This document shows, one piece after another, positions 11,597 to 21,560 of a stretch of DNA of 64,000 bases. Each line of letters starts with the position of its first letter. The first letter of the stretch is position 1. Made by a program: the position numbers and the translations under genes. The notes beneath the pieces were generated by a model. That model was not told the origin of the DNA and did not search any database. It saw only the letters and a list, made by a program, of their open reading frames with translations. The DNA lies in assembly GCA_022410635.1 (NCBI GenBank), contig JAJVDF010000234.1, positions 1,693,331 through 1,757,330 on the forward strand, read 5' to 3'. This DNA comes from Tretioscincus oriximinensis. Its lineage: Eukaryota > Chordata > Lepidosauria > Squamata > Gymnophthalmidae.

Positions 11597-12150
11597 TACA
11601 GAGCTTTATATACTTCAATCAGATCACCTCTTAAATGCCATCTTCCAAGGCCTCTTCAGTCTTGGAAGATGGCATTTAAGAGGTGATCTAATTGAAGCGT
11701 ATTCATGGTAGGGATGGATAAGGGGAACTGATAAATATTATTTTCTCTATCACACAATACTAGGAACAGGGGGCATTCCTTAAAAGTGATAGGCAGAAGA
11801 GTTAGGACAGACAAGGGAAAGTATTTTTTCACCCAGAGGGTCGGTGACCTATGGAATTTACTTCTAGACGAGGAGGTGGATGCTGGCAGTCTGGATAGCT
11901 TTCAGACACAATTAGAAAAGTTCGTGGAAGCCAAAGGTGTAAATAGCTACTAGACTGGAGCTTTTGATACTGCCTCTGAGATGGAGTAGCAAGCGTCAAG
12001 AACAGGTGAGGGTTTTGCCTTCTGCTTGAGACTGCCTAGGTGCAATTGGTGAGCCACTGTGTAAGAAGGAATGCTGGTGTAGATGGGCTTTGGCCCAATT
12101 CAGCAGGGCTTTTCTTATGCTCTATGTTATTATGTTCTTATGCTATCATG
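11597..12150 (+). mobile_element. CR1 LINE 3' end that begins with a foldback hairpin
   Basis: From 11661 the + strand is CR1: CTTGGAAGATGGCATTTAAG AGGTGATCTAATTGAAG, then TATTTTTTCACCCAGAGGGT near 11822, GGAATTTACTTCTAGACGAG, GCCAAAGGTGTAAATAGCTA and the 3' end CAGCAGGGCTTTTCTTATGC with TATGTTATTATGTTCTTATG. It encodes only the degraded C-terminus of the CR1 ORF2 plus the 3' UTR. 11609-11650 is the inverse of 11661-11702, separated by an ~11 nt loop, with about three mismatches over 42 positions. The CR1 therefore starts in a tight hairpin. Sequence differences place it in an older or different subfamily from the 23.5 kb copy. Confidence 0.85.
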
Positions 12151-13048
12151 TTTTATCATGCACAATTATTTTGGCACTGTTTATGCTTCACTTTCTTTTC
12201 TGCGATGCAATTTACTGTTTTGCCTTGATACCACCACAGAGAAAGCATCATTTTTAGAGTTATTTTAAGAGCTATGAAGAAAAGGTGTTACCAAGGGCTA
12301 TTAGAATGCTGCCGGAGCACTATGAACAGCAACACATATGGCTAATAAGCCCTTATAATACTATACTATGGATACACCAAGACCTTGCCTGGATATAACC
12401 CAAATCCTGTTGCACAGTCTCATAAATGCTCCCAAAAATGTGCTTGGAAGAACAATATAGGAATGACCAGCAAAGGAGCTAGCAGCACTTTGAGACTAAC
12501 TTGAGAAAAGTGGTTGGCATAAGCTTTCGTAGACAGGTCTACTTCTTCAGATGCATCTTTGCTTCAGATGCATTCCTTTGCTGGACTTTCTGCTAGACTA
12601 ACATGGCTATTTCTCTGAAATATAGGAATGAGAACACCTACTCATGGGTTTACCAAATACATGGAGTAATTTCTTGATGTGGGCTTTCCCTGCAAAAGCA
12701 AGGGCCTACCAGTCATCTAGCCAAAGACATATTTAAGCAGTGAGTGACAGACATTAGTGCACAAAGTGAACTATTGTACATCAAAGAGCCATCTGTGAGC
12801 AAAGACTGTTACACCATTGTATGTCCAATGTGTCTTTGTGATAAATTCTCATTTTCTTGAGGTATTTTTAGAATCCTTCCCCCAAATTAGCAGCTTGATT
12901 CACACCTCCTTCTCCCTTCTTTTATCTTTGGGCATTTCTGCGAGAAGTCTCAATCACATGATTGTAGTCACAATCAATGAGTTTGGAACAGTCAGGCCTA
13001 CTGATCCTGACTGTATGAAAAAACTGTATGGAACCTAATGAGTTAACC
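12151..13048. other. Unassigned sequence around the 12.5 kb retroposon
   Basis: Apart from the inverted retroposon at 12454-12631, nothing recognised here. Confidence 0.3.
12454..12631. mobile_element. Short tail-less retroposon, copy 2, internally inverted, 13 bp target duplication
   Basis: A perfect 13 bp direct repeat AATATAGGAATGA (12454-12466 and 12619-12631) brackets the insertion. The left part (12467-about 12556) is the minus strand of the family unit (CCAGCAAAGGAGCTAGCAGC ... GGCATAAGCTTTCGTAGACA GGTCTACTTCTTCAG). The right part (12574-12618) is the plus-strand 3' section (TCCTTTGCTGGACTTTCTGC TAGACTAACATGG...). The motif CTTCAGATGCAT is doubled at the inversion join (12545-12556 and 12562-12573). 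A 5' portion inverted relative to the 3' portion inside one target duplication is the signature of twin priming during target-primed reverse transcription, and it confirms that this family moves through RNA. Confidence 0.75.
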
Positions 13049-13423
13049 TGAAGGGTTGGGAGCACTCCATGTAGGTGGAGCCCAGCCTTGAGATTTTAAA
13101 TGAAAAGAAGCAGTAAGAGTTTGGTAGTTGAAGTTGGGCAGTTGGAGTGAAGAAGTGAGAGTTTAGGTTGCTGTTGGCCAGACTAGGTTGGTGATAGGGA
13201 GATAGCTATGTGGAAGTCTGGTCTGACTCTTTAGAGGAATGAGGTGGTTCTGTATAAAGGTTGAGTTTGTATTGTTTCCATATCCAGAATGTACTTTACT
13301 CAGCAGACAAAAGAATTGTGCTTCTACGTCAGCTATACTATTGAGAATTCAAGTGATCAATAAGACATTGTACTTTTAAATAATCAGTGTTCTTGGTTCA
13401 CATTACCAAAACTTATCCCTTCA
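13049..13423 (+). mobile_element. LTR-like block, possible solo LTR of an old retroelement
   Basis: The 375 bp block opens TGAAGGGTTGGG and closes ATCCCTTCA, i.e. short inverted ends TGAAGGG/CCCTTCA with TG...CA termini. Inside are a TTTTAAATG box near 13094, a second TATA-type GTATAAAGG near 13252 and an AATAAG polyadenylation-like motif near 13360, in the order expected of U3-R-U5. No five-base target duplication is visible (flanks TAACC and ACACT) and no internal retroviral sequence adjoins. The call rests on architecture only; a chance arrangement is possible. Confidence 0.35.
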
Positions 13424-14814
13424 ACACTGGAAATATATTGTTAAGTGGGAACAGCATAACAAAAAAGGTGACAGAAGTGGAGATACATAGATTTGGTTGA
13501 ATATCTGCCATATCTTGTTTTCCCATTCTGCATTCATCCCTTTGGCAATATTATCCCCTACCTTTCTCCAACAAATATATTTCACATAAATATACTATTT
13601 CCTTTTTAAATACAGACATCAGACTAATGTCTGTGATATCTTGAGTTTATTAACAAAAATAAACAAATACCCGTGCTTGTTTAATACTTGCATTATTCTT
13701 TTCCCCATCTTGTATACAATGTTGTTGATTTTGCCCAACATTTCTACATAATAAATGTCTTCATTTGAATATCAAGAATGAGAAGTGGGGAAATTTCAAC
13801 ACTGAGGCTCATCTCACAACATGCAGATTAACAACTTTGCATCTACATTGGAGCATGTCTTGTCCCATATCTGACTTGATCCAAACTGCTTTATGCATAT
13901 ATATGTTGTTACAATCAACCCTGATCAAGCTAACCTGAATTGACTAAAAGAGATCTATCCCAATAAGTACATTAGTAGTGTTGGTTTCTATCCCTGACAT
14001 CATACTTCTTCATCTGATGGTACAGGACTACAGCTAGTGGTCACAAAATCTCAAGAGTAACTATAACAAGGTTGCCTTTCTGAAAGACCACCCTTGTTAC
14101 ATCTCTGGAAATCTTAAAATGGATGTAGATAAATTTGTTCTGTTCAGATGCTCTCTCAGAACTCATACTGGTAACTTCTCTCTAGAAGCTAAATTGTTTC
14201 CCAGAAATCCAAATGAAAAACTATCAGTTTCTGAAATTGCCTGAAACCTTCACTACCTTCAGTAACCCTTTCTGACAGACATCTTCTGCAAATGCTTTGG
14301 GTGAATGGCTAACGTTTGCCATAATGCTTGAAACTACAAAATCCAGTTCTGCAAACATCAAAAGGGGATAATTTTATTACTGCAAGCAGTAAAGTTGTTT
14401 ATTACAGCCATAGCCCCAACATTTGGCATTTTTGTTAAGGCAGCTGCTATTTGAAGGAAAGTTTGGCATAAATGTCCCAATATTCATTAAGATATCATTA
14501 CCTGCCCTACCTGCAGTTTTTGCCAGTAGATTAGAATTCCTGGATAAAGTTTCTCTTTTGCTTCTGCCTCCAAATACTTAACCCAAGTATAGAAAGAGCA
14601 TTGGCAAAAGGAGTCTATTCTCTTTTTAGGGTTGTGAAATGATTTTGATAAAACTTAAACCAAAACAAGTTGAATTAGAAATACCCATTTTTGCACTGAG
14701 GTCTTCATTCACGTGCTAGTGTGGATAGCAACAGGAATCAGACAGGATCTGCCATAGATTGCAGACAGAAGCACAATGCAGAAATGACTTGCCAAAAGCC
14801 AGGAGGGAAGAGTG
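13424..14814. other. Unassigned AT-rich sequence
   Basis: No gene, LINE or SINE recognised up to the start of the minus-strand SINE at 14815. Confidence 0.35.
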
Positions 14815-14988
14815 GTAAAGAAGAACTGGGATTTTATACCCACTTTTATCACACAAAGGGTCTCAAAGTGGTTTACAAGTTTATTTTTTGCCCAAAGTTT
14901 TACATTCTATCTTCCTCCATTTATCTAGTTGCAGTATGTTGCAATTTCTTACAATTCTTGCTGGGTTGGCTAGAGTTGCAGGGTAATA

Positions 14989-16191
14989 CTCATACTCATG
15001 GTATAAGAGGACAGACTTTGTCCTGGATTGGAAACTGGCTAAAAGATAGAAAACAGAGGGTAGTATTAAATGGACAGTTCTCTGAGTGGAAAGAGGTAAG
15101 AAGTGGGGTACCCCAGGGATCTGTACTGGGATCCTTGCTTTTCAATATATTTATAAATGATCTGGATGCCGAGGTAAATAGTGAAGTAGCCAAGTTTGCT
15201 GACGACACTAAACTGTTCAGGGTAGTGAAAACTGAAAATGATTGTAAGGCACTCCAGAGTGATTTATTGAAATTGGGTGAGTGGGCATCAAAGTGCAAGG
15301 TCATGCATATTGGGGCAAAGAACGCAAAATACTCCTACCACCTGATGGGAACCAAGCTTTCTGTGACCGAGCAAGAAAAGGATCTTGGGGTGTTAGTGGA
15401 CAATTCAATGAAAATGTCAACCCAGTGTGCAGCAGCAGCAAAAAAGGCAAATTCCATGTTGGGGATAATTAGGAAAGGAATCGAAAATAAGTCAGCAAAT
15501 GTTGTTTTGCCTCTTTATAAATCTGTGGTGAGGCCACATTTGGAATACTGTGTTCAATTCTGGTCACCACATCTCAAGAGGGATATTTTGGAACTGGAGA
15601 AGGTGCAGAAAAGGGCAANAAAAATGATCAAGGGTCTGGAGCACCTCCCTTACGAAGCAAGGCTGCAACGTCTGGGCCTCTTCAGCCTTGAAAGGAGACG
15701 TTTGAGGGGTGATCTGATTGAAGTGTACAAAATCATGCATGGGATCGACAGAGTGAATAGAGAAAAAATGTTTTCTCTATCACACAACACAAGGACGAGA
15801 GGGCACTCCTTAAAACCTTTGGGTAGAAAAGTGAGAACAGACAAAGGAAAGTATTTTTTCACCCAGAGGGTCATCGGCCTGTGGAATTTACTTCCTGAAG
15901 AGGTAGTGGTAGCTAACAGCTTGGATAGTTTCAAGACAGGACTAGACAGGTTTATGGACACTAAGGGTATAAATGGATACTAAGATAGTTGTCTGGATGT
16001 AGCCTCCGGGATGGAGCAACAGGCAGGACTCTTGAAATACCATTTGCAGGGAGTCACGAACAGGAGCAGCATATTTTGCTTTCCTCTGTTTGGACTGCCC
16101 AGGTGCATCTGGTGGGCCTCTGTGTGACACAGAATGCTGGANTCGATGGGCTGTGGCCTGATCCAGTATGGCTCTTCTTATGTTCTTATGT
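14989..16191 (+). mobile_element. CR1 LINE, 5'-truncated, nested in a SINE
   Basis: It begins in the middle of the reverse transcriptase (ACTCATGGTATAAGAGGACA) and ends in the CR1 3' tail GCTCTTCTTATGTTCTTATG. The motif TAATA occurs at both junctions (14984-14988 and 16192-16196) and could be a 5 bp target duplication. The body matches the CR1 at 23535-26606 closely, including ACCCAGAGGGTCATCGGCCT and AATGCTGG.TCGATGGGCTG in the 3' UTR, so both belong to one recent subfamily. It lacks 27 bp of ORF2 present in the 2088-3362 copy. Confidence 0.92.
14993..15983 (+). pseudogene. CR1 ORF2 C-terminal half (reverse transcriptase), open but truncated
   Basis: One continuous frame of about 330 codons runs through this CR1. 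It contains RT blocks RSGVPQGSVLGSLLFNIFIN, AKFADDTKLFRVV (the catalytic FADD), [18 protein letters not shown], then the C-terminal PLYKSVVRPHLEYCVQFWSP, LERRRLRGDLIEVYKIMHG and EEVVVANSLDSFKTGLDRFM. The endonuclease and N-terminal RT are missing. Nine codons between WASK and CKVMHIGAKN are deleted in frame. The same open frame extends left to 14721 through antisense SINE sequence, so an automated 420-residue protein call here would be a chimera with no biological meaning. One codon holds an ambiguous base. Confidence 0.88.
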
Positions 16192-16282
16192 TAATAGAAG
16201 GTGCCTACCCAACACAGGGCCTGAAAACCTAATGTCTCCAATGAAAGACCTACACTTAGCTGATTGAGCCATTCGTGCCTGC

Positions 16283-18315
16283 AAAAGAAACATATTTTCC
16301 AGCTACCTGATCTACTACTTATAAGGTTTGATTTCATGGAAATGTTCTAATCAATGTGCTCTGAGGAATAAACGTTTTGAAGCATCTCATTCTTTGCAAG
16401 TTCTGCCAGTGATGGTTGCTTGGGGAAAACAGATGTTTCCCTAATTCTGCTTTTTACTCACATTTTCCTCATAAAACTGCTCTGTGTTTAATGTTATAGC
16501 TTTTTTTTCTTTTTTATCAAAAGATGTGTATGAACATAGAAATTGTGGCTTAATTCAAATTTGAACTGCCTTGAACATGATTCAAATTTTGAACTGATTC
16601 AATCCAGTTCTAAGCATAAAAATTACACTAAAAATCCATTTGAAGGGCACAACACTAACAAATCTGGACCTATTTGGATTGAGAACAGGTTAACTTTCAA
16701 GCCTTGTACTTATCCTTCTGAAATTAAGATGTACAGTCATATCACTTTCTGCAATTAAGTCATACCCCTGTGCTCTGGTGATAGGGGTTGGCATGAGTTA
16801 TTATTTCTGGCCTTCAGTGCTTACACAAATTTCAGGGCCAGTATGGGAGCTGCATTGGAATATGCCATAACTTTGTAGTCAGCGTTATTTTGATGCATGC
16901 TAAGGACAAATCTCCAGAAAGGTACCTGATGCATTAAAATACCTCTTACCTTCTTATTGGCAAGCCAATTGTTCTATGCACTCTATTTTGATAACTTGTT
17001 ACTGTAAGCATATTCTGACTAAATAAACTTTTCATGTTTTCNCTAGCATACCAAAATATATGTTCCTAAAAACTGCATTCAACTGATTCTGATACATGTT
17101 TTCTGAATTAAAACTTAAAACTTTTGTGTTTTTATCAGTCGAAGCAAACTTAACAGATATAATGACAAAGAACCTCCACTTACATTACACTATCTTCTTT
17201 CAGGCTTTTTCTATTATCATATGAAGTTCTGTATGGTTTCATCTCTCTTGTCCTTATTTATTTGGGACAAATATGTTGGGCAAACTTCATCTGTATGATA
17301 TAAACAAAGATTAATCAGAATGTCTGCTGATTACTAGAACATTTTCACCAAGTGTAAAAACATAATGAAAGTTGTTTTGAGCCAAGCTTGCAAAATGGAT
17401 ATAGTTTGGAAGTATTGATTTGACAGTATGTAATGAGCCATATTTGTTGAGTTCTTCTAAGTTATTGTGGGTTTTTTTTTTACCAGCAACAACAATAAAT
17501 ATTTCAGACATTTTGTAGCTCTGAATCCATGAAAGAATATGAACAAAATCCCAGGAAGTCCATCTGAATTGTTATTTCTGCCACATCATTAGAGGTCTGC
17601 AGAAAACAGAAGACTAATCTACCTTCATAAAATAGTGTTCTTTTCCATTCAGAGATATGAAGAAGTGATGTTTTTGTCAGTTTTAAAAATATTTCTGAAT
17701 GCACTGGTTTTTTTTTTAAGAATGTATATCCTACCCTTCACTACAAGGTCCCAGTATAGTTGCCATTTTATATCAAAATTTCATTATATATAAAATGAAG
17801 AAGGAAGAAAATGATCACAGTTTTGAAGAATTTAAGTAAGAAAGTCTTAAAAAGAAAAATAGAGTTCAAAACTCAAAGAGACACATCTCTAGGAAAATTA
17901 ATGACCACTGTTCCAGATGAGAGACCAATTATCATCAAAGGCGTGGAAGCTGAGTTTGCTCCCTCATAGGTATATGCTATTTCTCTTCTCCTTTGCACAA
18001 GGACATTGGTCCTTTCTGTATGTTGACTGATCACTAGGAATAGCAGACTGCAACCTATCTCTATATATTTAACAGAAATATATTTCTGTTTGTTTCTTTT
18101 ATTTTCTTCAAGAAAATATCCAAGTATTGGATTCATATCACAAAACTATAAGAAAATTTTGGACATAGATAAAGATATTAAATGTGTCCAGATCACTGAA
18201 ATTTTCATACTTTTTCATACTTAGTCATCTTATTTCATGATGCAGTTGCTGCAGTATTAAGAAGTAACATTTTAGCTCAATTAGAGTACTCTTTTGTTAT
18301 CTGAGATAGCAATTC
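16283..18315. other. Mostly unassigned AT-rich sequence with one worn LINE end
   Basis: Nothing recognised except about 17713-17765 (minus), where TATATCCTACCCTTCACTAC followed by AAGGTCCCAG resembles the inverted 3' end of an L2-type LINE (compare TATCCCACCATTCACCC at 59520). Confidence 0.35.
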
Positions 18316-18503
18316 ACAGTGGAACCAGAGGACTAGTGGACCAGTTTGCCACAGGAGGTGGTAAGTTTGCCTTCACTGGAAGTCTTCAAACAGAAACTGG
18401 ACAGTCATCTGTCTTGGATGGTTTAATGAATCCTGCATTGAGCAGGGGGTTGTACTCAATGGCCCTAGTGGTCTCTTCCAACCCTATGGTTCTATGATTC
18501 TAT
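18316..18503 (+). mobile_element. CR1 LINE 3' end, second subfamily
   Basis: It shows the classic CR1 C-terminal coding and 3' UTR order: GGACCAGTTTGCCACAGGAG, GTCTTCAAACAGAAACTGGA, GTTGTACTCAATGGCCCTAG, then GGTCTCTTCCAACCCTATGG and the octamer tail TTCTATGATTCTAT. This tail (ATTCTATG) differs from the TTCTTATG tail of the other CR1 copies, so it is a separate, probably older lineage. Only about 190 bp remain. Confidence 0.85.
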
Positions 18504-18560
18504 TTATTTGTTTATTTACATTTCTATACTGCCCTATACCCAAAGGTCTCAGAATGGTTA
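18503..18560 (-). mobile_element. L2-type LINE 3' end fragment
   Basis: Inverted TTTATTTGTTTATTTACATT then CTATACTGCCCTATACCCAA AGGTCTCAG is the antisense of the L2 3' end CTGAGACCTT.GGGTATAGGG followed by a (TAAA)n tail. It starts directly at the CR1 tail. Confidence 0.75.
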
Positions 18561-18604
18561 ACAAAAGTTTTAAAAGGAAAAAAAGTCAGCATATAAAAAC
18601 AGCA

Positions 18605-18660
18605 GTTATTTATTTATTTATTTACATTTTTATACTGCCCTATACCCGAACTAGGATATC
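18605..18660 (-). mobile_element. L2-type LINE 3' end fragment
   Basis: A second inverted L2 terminus ~100 bp after the first: (TTTA)n, then CATTTTTATACTGCCCTATA CCCGAAC. Very short, cut right after the diagnostic stem. Confidence 0.7.
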
Positions 18661-19467
18661 AGTGAATTTTTCAGACTAGTTATCTCCCTATTTATCAACC
18701 CACATTTTTTTCCAATTTTCCATTGTAGATGTTAATATATTTTTGTATATGCCAATTTTTACAATTGCCTAATGAATATTCCTACAGAAAGGGCATTTGT
18801 ATGCACATGCCAGTAGTAGGGTTTAGGGGATCCAGATGAGCTGGGTTGACTAATACGTGTATTAATTCCACTTTANTGCATATGCATGATGTTAATGTGA
18901 AATAAATGGAGGTTGGATTCACCAGCAAACTATTGTGTACTACCAAAATCCTCCTCCCAAGTTACTGAAGCTAAGAACCTTTGTACCTATCCAACTGAAA
19001 CTTGGACTGCATCTTTGAAGCTTCCCTGGGTTTTGAAGCAACAGCTGCAACATAGGCTGATGAACCATCAGCATTTACAATGACAATACTAATTCACATT
19101 AGTCCCCAGTGCATGTTCCAGCCTTGGAGCTCAGAAGACTGAGGTTGCAGTCTCAGGGAGACAGTAACAAAGGTTCCTAGCTTTGGGAATTTGGGAGAGT
19201 GGATTTTGGATTAAGGACTATGCAAACACAACTAGCTTTCCAGCACAGAAAAATCTCTGCATTTGTCTTCATTATTTCACACCTTATGTCTGTATTTTTA
19301 TTTCATGTGATTTTTAATTATTCATTATTCCTCTAATAACATTTTTGCTTTTGCTATCACATGATCTAGACCCTTTCTGCATTGGACTTTATTTTGGATT
19401 GCATTCCAGAATAAAATCTGCTGTCCACATGCTAGTGCAGATATGGTTCAGAACAGAATGAGTCTTT
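18661..19467. other. Unassigned sequence
   Basis: No gene recognised. GCATTCCAGAATAAAATCTG near 19399-19425 recalls the ATTCCA/GCAGAATAAA motifs of the repeat at 21466 and 22572. Confidence 0.3.
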
Positions 19468-19575
19468 TTGTTTATTTGCTTATTTATTTATTTATTTATT
19501 TGTTTATTTATTTATTTGCATTTCTATACACCCTGTACCTGAAGGTCTCAGGGCAGTTTACAATAAAAATTTGTA
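19468..19575 (-). mobile_element. L2-type LINE 3' end fragment with long TTTA tail
   Basis: An inverted (TTTA)n tail of about 50 bp is followed by CATTTCTATACACCCTGTAC CTGAAGGTCTCAGGGCAGTT TACAATAAAA, the same 3' end as in the longer L2 copy at 46088. Confidence 0.75.
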
Positions 19576-19689
19576 CTTGCAAACAAAAGATGAGAATTTC
19601 AGGGAAGATGGTAAGGGTTGATCCTATTATAGAAAGCATATTTGCTGTGGCCCAAGCCACAATTTTAGCCTTGTGAATCAAATTCCAGT

Positions 19690-19771
19690 TGGCTAGGATA
19701 GCTGTATTTGCACAGATGTATCTGTAATGCATGTTAGGGATCTGTTCCAACAATGTGTTGTAGATGTGTTG
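19690..19771 (-). repeat. TGTTGTAG dispersed repeat, mainly inverted copy
   Basis: On the minus strand AACAGATCCCTAACATGCAT and ATCTGTGCAAATACAGC align with the 1717-1800 copy. The plus strand carries TGTGTTGTAGATGTGTTG right up to the CR1 end that follows. Confidence 0.4.
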
Positions 19772-19945
19772 CATAAGAACATAAGAAGAGCCGTACTGGA
19801 TCGGGCCAGAGCCCATCTAGTCCAGCATTCTGTGTCACACAGAAGCCCACCATATGCACCTGGGCAGTCCAAACAGAGGAAAGCAAAATATGCACAAGTT
19901 CATGACTCCCTGCAAATGGCATTTCAGGAGCACTACCTGCTACTA
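19772..19945 (-). mobile_element. CR1 LINE 3' end, minus strand
   Basis: CATAAGAACATAAGAAGAGC through CCAGCATTCTGTGTCACACA and GACTCCCTGCAAATGGCATT TCAGGAG is the antisense of the CR1 3' UTR seen at 16010-16191. No coding sequence remains. Confidence 0.85.
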
Positions 19946-20142
19946 TGTCTGTTACTATGTCTGTTCAAACATGTCCATAAAAGGAGTATTTCTGCTAAAT
20001 CCCCACTCTTTCTTCATGGTTCTTGTCTGTTGGCCCCCAAAGTGCCATTATATAACACTAAGGTTGAGAGTTCATTTCAGATCCTCTCTCACATGTAAGA
20101 ATATAAAAAATATTCAAACATTTTCTTTTTGCTTTCACTAAA

Positions 20143-20300
20143 TTAGGTTGGCCACGCACCTCTTTTGCCTGGCCTTTGGCTGAAGAAATGCCATCTCTAT
20201 CCCTACTTTTAATATTGTTTTATACTTTTTTAATTTTTGTATTGATGTTTTACTGTTTTTGCCGCCCTGAGACCTTCGGGTATAGGGCGGGGTATAAGTA

Positions 20301-20335
<35 letters not shown>
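20143..20335 (+). mobile_element. L2-type LINE 3' end
   Basis: It starts within the last ORF2 codons and 3' UTR (TTGCCTGGCCTTTGGCTGAA), then GCCGCCCTGAGACCTTCGGG TATAGGGCGGGGTATAAG and a clean (TAAA)n tail of about eight units. The CCGCCCT...AGGGCGG arms form the terminal stem that marks this LINE's 3' end. It is the best-preserved L2 terminus in the window. Confidence 0.85.
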
Positions 20336-20336
<1 letters not shown>

Positions 20337-20812
20337 CCCAGCATAAGGAAAGCAAAATGGAAAAGTGTATTTCATTTCAATAAAACCACAGGGGAAAAAC
20401 AACTGTTTTAGCATCCCGCCCCCCCAATGCTGTGAGATAAACATCACATTGCCAACTTGGCTGGCATACCATGTATGGTCACCAAAGACTATGACTACAC
20501 ATGCATGAATACTAGTTTTGCTGCACATCTGGAGGGCTCATGCTGGTGAGATCCTCAGATGTGCAGCTGGTTACCACTATGCCCACCGCAAAGTGTGGCC
20601 TTATAATGATTTTATTATATGACCATCATTTGCAGCACCACAAAAACATGCATAAGGATGCAACATTAATAGTAAGAGCAGCATAAGTAATAAAAGGCAT
20701 GTGGGAGAGCTCAACATTCTGAGATATAGCGACCAATGACAGGGCTTGGAAGTTTGGCAACCTCCAGAGACCAATGACAGGACTTGGAGGTTTGGCAGCC
20801 TCCAGAGACCAG
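20336..20812. other. Unassigned sequence with a local direct repeat
   Basis: GAGACCAATGACAGG plus CTTGGAGGTTTGGCAGCCTC CA is a near-copy of the preceding GCGACCAATGACAGGGCTTG, giving a ~40 bp tandem repeat at about 20727-20810. No gene recognised. Confidence 0.45.
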
Positions 20813-20935
20813 TGTCCTGGATTAGAAACTGGCTAAAAGACATAAAACAGAGGGAGGTACTACATGAATAATCTCTGGGTGGAAAAACGGGAGAAGTGGA
20901 ATACCCCAGGGTTTCGTACTGGGATCAGTACTGGG
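20813..20935 (+). mobile_element. CR1 LINE internal fragment (reverse transcriptase)
   Basis: GTCCTGGATTAGAAACTGGC TAAAAGACATAAAACAGAGG and then AATACCCCAGGGTTTCGTAC TGGGA align with the RT stretch between WIGNWLKDRKQR and VPQGSVLG in the 14989 copy. It has no 3' end, so it was cut by deletion. Confidence 0.75.
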
Positions 20936-21080
20936 AGGGAAAGGAAGGAAGGAAAAGAAGAAGGAAGGTGTCACAGGAGAAAAGGAAAACGGAAAGAAAG
21001 ATGGAACAAAACAAAGAAGCAGAAGTGGGAGAGGGCCAGGGAGAGAGGGTATGGGTGGAGGCAAGGGAGAGGAGGGCTAG
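20928..21080 (+). repeat. Polypurine tract
   Basis: About 150 bp of almost uninterrupted A/G sequence (GGAAAGGAAGGAAGGAAAAG type), directly after the CR1 fragment. Open frames crossing it are low-complexity artefacts. Confidence 0.7.
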
Positions 21081-21465
21081 AGTCTGTTGCATTACCATAA
21101 TGCAATGGGCTTATTCCAAAAGTTGTATAATAAAGCTGATAATATATGGAACTAAAGAAGTAGGATATCAATGGGAAAGGATCAAGTCGGCATGGCAGCT
21201 ATTTAGAAATTGCAAGAGTGACAAACTATACATCAACTGCAAATATTTTTAAAAACAGAANATAAGAGTTTAGAGGAGTTTTAAAAGCCAAAAGTTTTGC
21301 ATTTCCACTCCAAACAATATTTAGTGTCAGTGCTATATCCCTTGGGTTGTGATGGTAGTTTAATAAAATAAGTAGTAAATAAATACTGAAAATCCAGTCT
21401 TCCGTGTGTGCTGTATAGATGATATTCGTTAATGTAACAATCTCTAAAGCTGTAGTATATATTGA

Positions 21466-21560
21466 TGCTTATTTATTCCACTATACCTGAACGTAGTATT
21501 GCTTTAACTCCAAAATATCCAACTCCAGCAGAATAAATAAGTGACTGTTAGATGCAGCTT
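21466..21560 (+). repeat. Unclassified dispersed repeat, copy 1
   Basis: TTTATTCCACTATACCTGAA, GCTTTAACTCCAAAATATCC AACTCCAGCAGAATAAATAA G and TAGATGCAGC recur in the same order about 1.1 kb downstream. Confidence 0.5.

Larger units (their letters stand above)
14815..16282 (-). mobile_element. tRNA-derived SINE split by a CR1 insertion
   Basis: The 3' half of the SINE lies at 14815-14983, read inverted (GAACTGGGATTTTATACCCA ... CTGGGTTGGCTAGAGTTGCA). Its 5' half lies at 16197-16282, also inverted (GAAGGTGCCTACCCAACACA GGGCCT ... TGAGCCATTCGTGCCTGC, the tRNA-like head at the far right). Between them sits CR1. Joined in order the two pieces follow the layout of the intact copy at 3949-4264, with the break just after GCACCTTC. 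The SINE is therefore older than the CR1 that interrupts it. Confidence 0.85.

Noticed and set aside
14721..15983. A 420-codon open frame that could be annotated as a protein-coding gene
   Set aside because: The first ~90 codons are antisense SINE sequence and the rest is a truncated CR1 ORF2. It is a chimera of two mobile elements.
20864..21252. K/E/R-rich open frames near 21 kb as a charged protein
   Set aside because: They come from a CR1 fragment running into a polypurine tract.
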